DNA from: Desulfobacterales bacterium
GTDB lineage: Bacteria; Desulfobacterota; Syntrophobacteria; B119-G9
Direction: 5' to 3'
Length of the DNA: 7,334 nt
Assembly: GCA_026992215.1 (NCBI GenBank)
Contig: JALXAI010000144.1
Location: 1-7,334, forward strand
Part shown: positions 6,580-7,334 of the stretch, one piece after another
Layout of the letters: each line of letters starts with the position of its first letter
How positions within the stretch are numbered: position 1 is the stretch's first letter
The notes under the pieces: model-generated
The model's input: the letters and a program-made list of their open reading frames with translations, nothing else
Database searches by the model: none
What the model was told of the DNA's origin: nothing
Position numbers and translations under genes: made by a program

Positions 6580-6855
6580 TTACTTTTCTTCCATGAACTT
6601 TAACGCCCTTGTGAGTTCGGCGGTGATCTCACGAGTCAGTCTGGCGGCCTTTGCAAGCGAATCCGCGACATTTTCCAGGCCGGCTTCCCTGGCCTTCTCT
6701 TCCCAGTCTTCAAAAGATTTCGCATGATCGTCATTGTGGTGCCGCCAGTGATCGAGCAATTTAGCCAGTTTTTCCTCGACACTAAGGTTGCCATGAGAAT
6801 GCCCGTGGTGATGGTGGTGATTATGCCTGCTCGAACACCCACTTTTATCGCCCAT
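6580..6855 (-). CDS. Small histidine-rich, helical protein of unknown function
   Basis: 91 residues. The N-terminal 22 contain C7 and eight histidines (HNHHHHHGHSHG, residues 11-22), a likely binding site for Zn, Ni, Co or Cu. Residues 25-91 look all-helical and highly charged, with a second cluster, HWRHHNDDHAK (H36, H39, H40, H44), and the aromatic W37 and W51. There is no signal peptide or membrane segment, so it should be cytoplasmic. His-rich tails of this sort occur in metal chaperones such as HypB, UreE, SlyD and CooJ, but the helical body resembles none of these that I recognise. ATG at 6855 follows CGGAGCG at a good spacing. It is the first gene of the train, 38 bp ahead of the aldehyde dehydrogenase. 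A metal storage or delivery role is inference. Confidence 0.82.
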   Translation of the reverse strand: MGDKSGCSSRHNHHHHHGHSHGNLSVEEKLAKLLDHWRHHNDDHAKSFEDWEEKAREAGLENVADSLAKAARLTREITAELTRALKFMEEK

Positions 6856-6911
6856 GTTTCGCTCCGTTTGTCATTTGACGTTGAAGATTCGTTGTGTTAC
6901 TAGTCTCTAGC

Positions 6912-6944
6912 TGTGCCACAAGACTGGTATAGATTACAGATACC
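6912..6944. repeat. Inverted repeats at the divergent promoter, candidate operators
   Basis: GGTAT (6926-6930) and ATACC (6940-6944) face each other across 9 bases and enclose the -10 box of the minus-strand promoter. Just downstream of the predicted start, TGTG-C-CACA (6912-6920) forms a second small palindrome. Both are short and could be chance. Confidence 0.3.
6925..6933 (+). promoter_or_regulatory. Weak extended -10 element toward lgt
   Basis: TGGTATAGA reads as an extended -10 (TG-N-TATAGA) on the plus strand, without a good -35 box. It overlaps the minus-strand promoter, so the two directions might compete. The leader to lgt would be about 85 bases. A TTGAAC at 6968-6973 lacks a matching -10 box. 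Confidence 0.22.
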
Positions 6945-6959
6945 GAACAATAAATTCAA
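6931..6959 (-). promoter_or_regulatory. Sigma70-like promoter for the His-rich/ALDH/mobBA/moeA train
   Basis: On the minus strand, TTGAAT (6954-6959), exactly 17 bases, then TAATCT (6931-6936), giving a start near 6924 and a leader of about 70 bases before the ATG at 6855. The spacing is ideal and each box matches the consensus at four positions of six. No stronger alternative lies in this gap. Confidence 0.5.
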
Positions 6960-7024
6960 ATCCAAAATTGAACAAGCAAAAAAATAGGTTGTTTTGCAAA
7001 TTTTAGGGCTCCGAGCGTTTTTTT

Positions 7025-7334
7025 ATGATCAAATATCCCAGGATCAATCCCAATATTATTGAAATAGGGCCCATAAAAGTTCGCTGGTACGGGCTCATGT
7101 ACGTGCTCGGATTTCTTGGGGCGTATTTTATCATCCCTCGCCAGAGAAGGGCGAGAGAGATAGGGCTTCAGGGGAAAACTCTCCAGGACCTGATATTCTA
7201 CCTTGCACTTGGCCTGGTTGTTGGAGCCAGGCTCGGTTACATACTCTTTTACCAGTACGTGAACCTGGACTTTTACCTCAAGCATCCCCTTGAAATAATC
7301 GCCACCTGGCACGGAGGGATGTCTTTCCACGGGG
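7025..7334 (+). CDS. lgt: Prolipoprotein diacylglyceryl transferase Lgt, N-terminal part
   Basis: Integral inner-membrane enzyme that moves diacylglycerol from phosphatidylglycerol to the lipobox cysteine of prolipoproteins. 103 of roughly 260-280 residues are present. Clear family marks: INPNIIEIGPIKVRWYGLMY (residues 7-26, matching the start of E. coli Lgt, with Y22), a first membrane segment (about 22-38), LGLVVGARLGYILFY (62-76) and GGMSFHG (97-103), where H102 aligns with the essential H103 of E. coli Lgt. The only usable start is ATG at 7025, because an in-frame TAG lies at 7004-7006. No proper ribosome binding site is seen; a T-run directly precedes the ATG and only GAG at 7013-7015 is available. 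Transcribed divergently from the other genes; the window ends inside it. Confidence 0.92.
   Translation, partial: MIKYPRINPNIIEIGPIKVRWYGLMYVLGFLGAYFIIPRQRRAREIGLQGKTLQDLIFYLALGLVVGARLGYILFYQYVNLDFYLKHPLEIIATWHGGMSFHG

Noticed and set aside
6956..7330. A 124-codon minus-strand open frame opposite lgt
   Set aside because: lgt is unmistakable on the plus strand; the antisense frame has no family features and would run through the promoter region.

Overview
The window reads as a chromosomal stretch from a strictly anaerobic bacterium, most likely of the Desulfobacterota (deltaproteobacterial) or a similar syntrophic or sulfate-reducing lineage. This rests on a heterodisulfide-reductase-like hdrCBA cluster with a bacterial short-form HdrA, a molybdenum-cofactor operon, and the style of the Lgt and MobB proteins. 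It is inference from protein character; no rRNA or other marker is present. Base composition looks fairly even across the window, with one AT-rich tract upstream of hdrC. I see no insertion sequence, phage gene, CRISPR array or RNA gene.

Layout, right to left, because almost everything lies on the minus strand. At the right edge, lgt (7025 onward, + strand, cut by the window end) diverges from a minus-strand gene train across a 169-bp promoter region (6856-7024). The train begins with a 91-residue histidine-rich protein (6580-6855). It continues with an NAD(P)-dependent aldehyde dehydrogenase (5084-6541), then mobB (4396-5055), mobA (3807-4412) and moeA (2550-3803). The spacings are 38 bp, 28 bp, a 17-bp overlap and 3 bp, so these five genes probably share one transcript. 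A sigma70-like promoter (TTGAAT, 17 bp, TAATCT) lies at 6931-6959.

A 407-bp gap (2143-2549) separates moeA from the hdr cluster. It contains a near-perfect 21-bp inverted repeat, an AT-rich promoter-like tract with two TTGTGA elements, a second small hairpin, and a short open frame with CxC and CxxC pairs that has no normal start codon. Then follow hdrC (1564-2142), hdrB (689-1546) and the first 212 codons of hdrA (1-637, cut by the left edge).

How the genes may work together: MobA and MobB attach a nucleotide to molybdopterin and MoeA inserts molybdenum, supplying cofactor to molybdo- or tungsto-enzymes encoded elsewhere. The Hdr proteins form a soluble FeS/flavin complex that handles two-electron disulfide-type chemistry or flavin-based electron bifurcation. 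Here HdrA carries a glutamate-synthase-small-subunit (GltD)-like module right after its ferredoxin site, which suggests coupling to NAD(P)H. The aldehyde dehydrogenase yields NAD(P)H, so a redox link with the Hdr complex is possible but unproven. The most interesting points are the HdrA-GltD architecture, the unexplained 407-bp gap, and the histidine-rich protein leading a cofactor operon.
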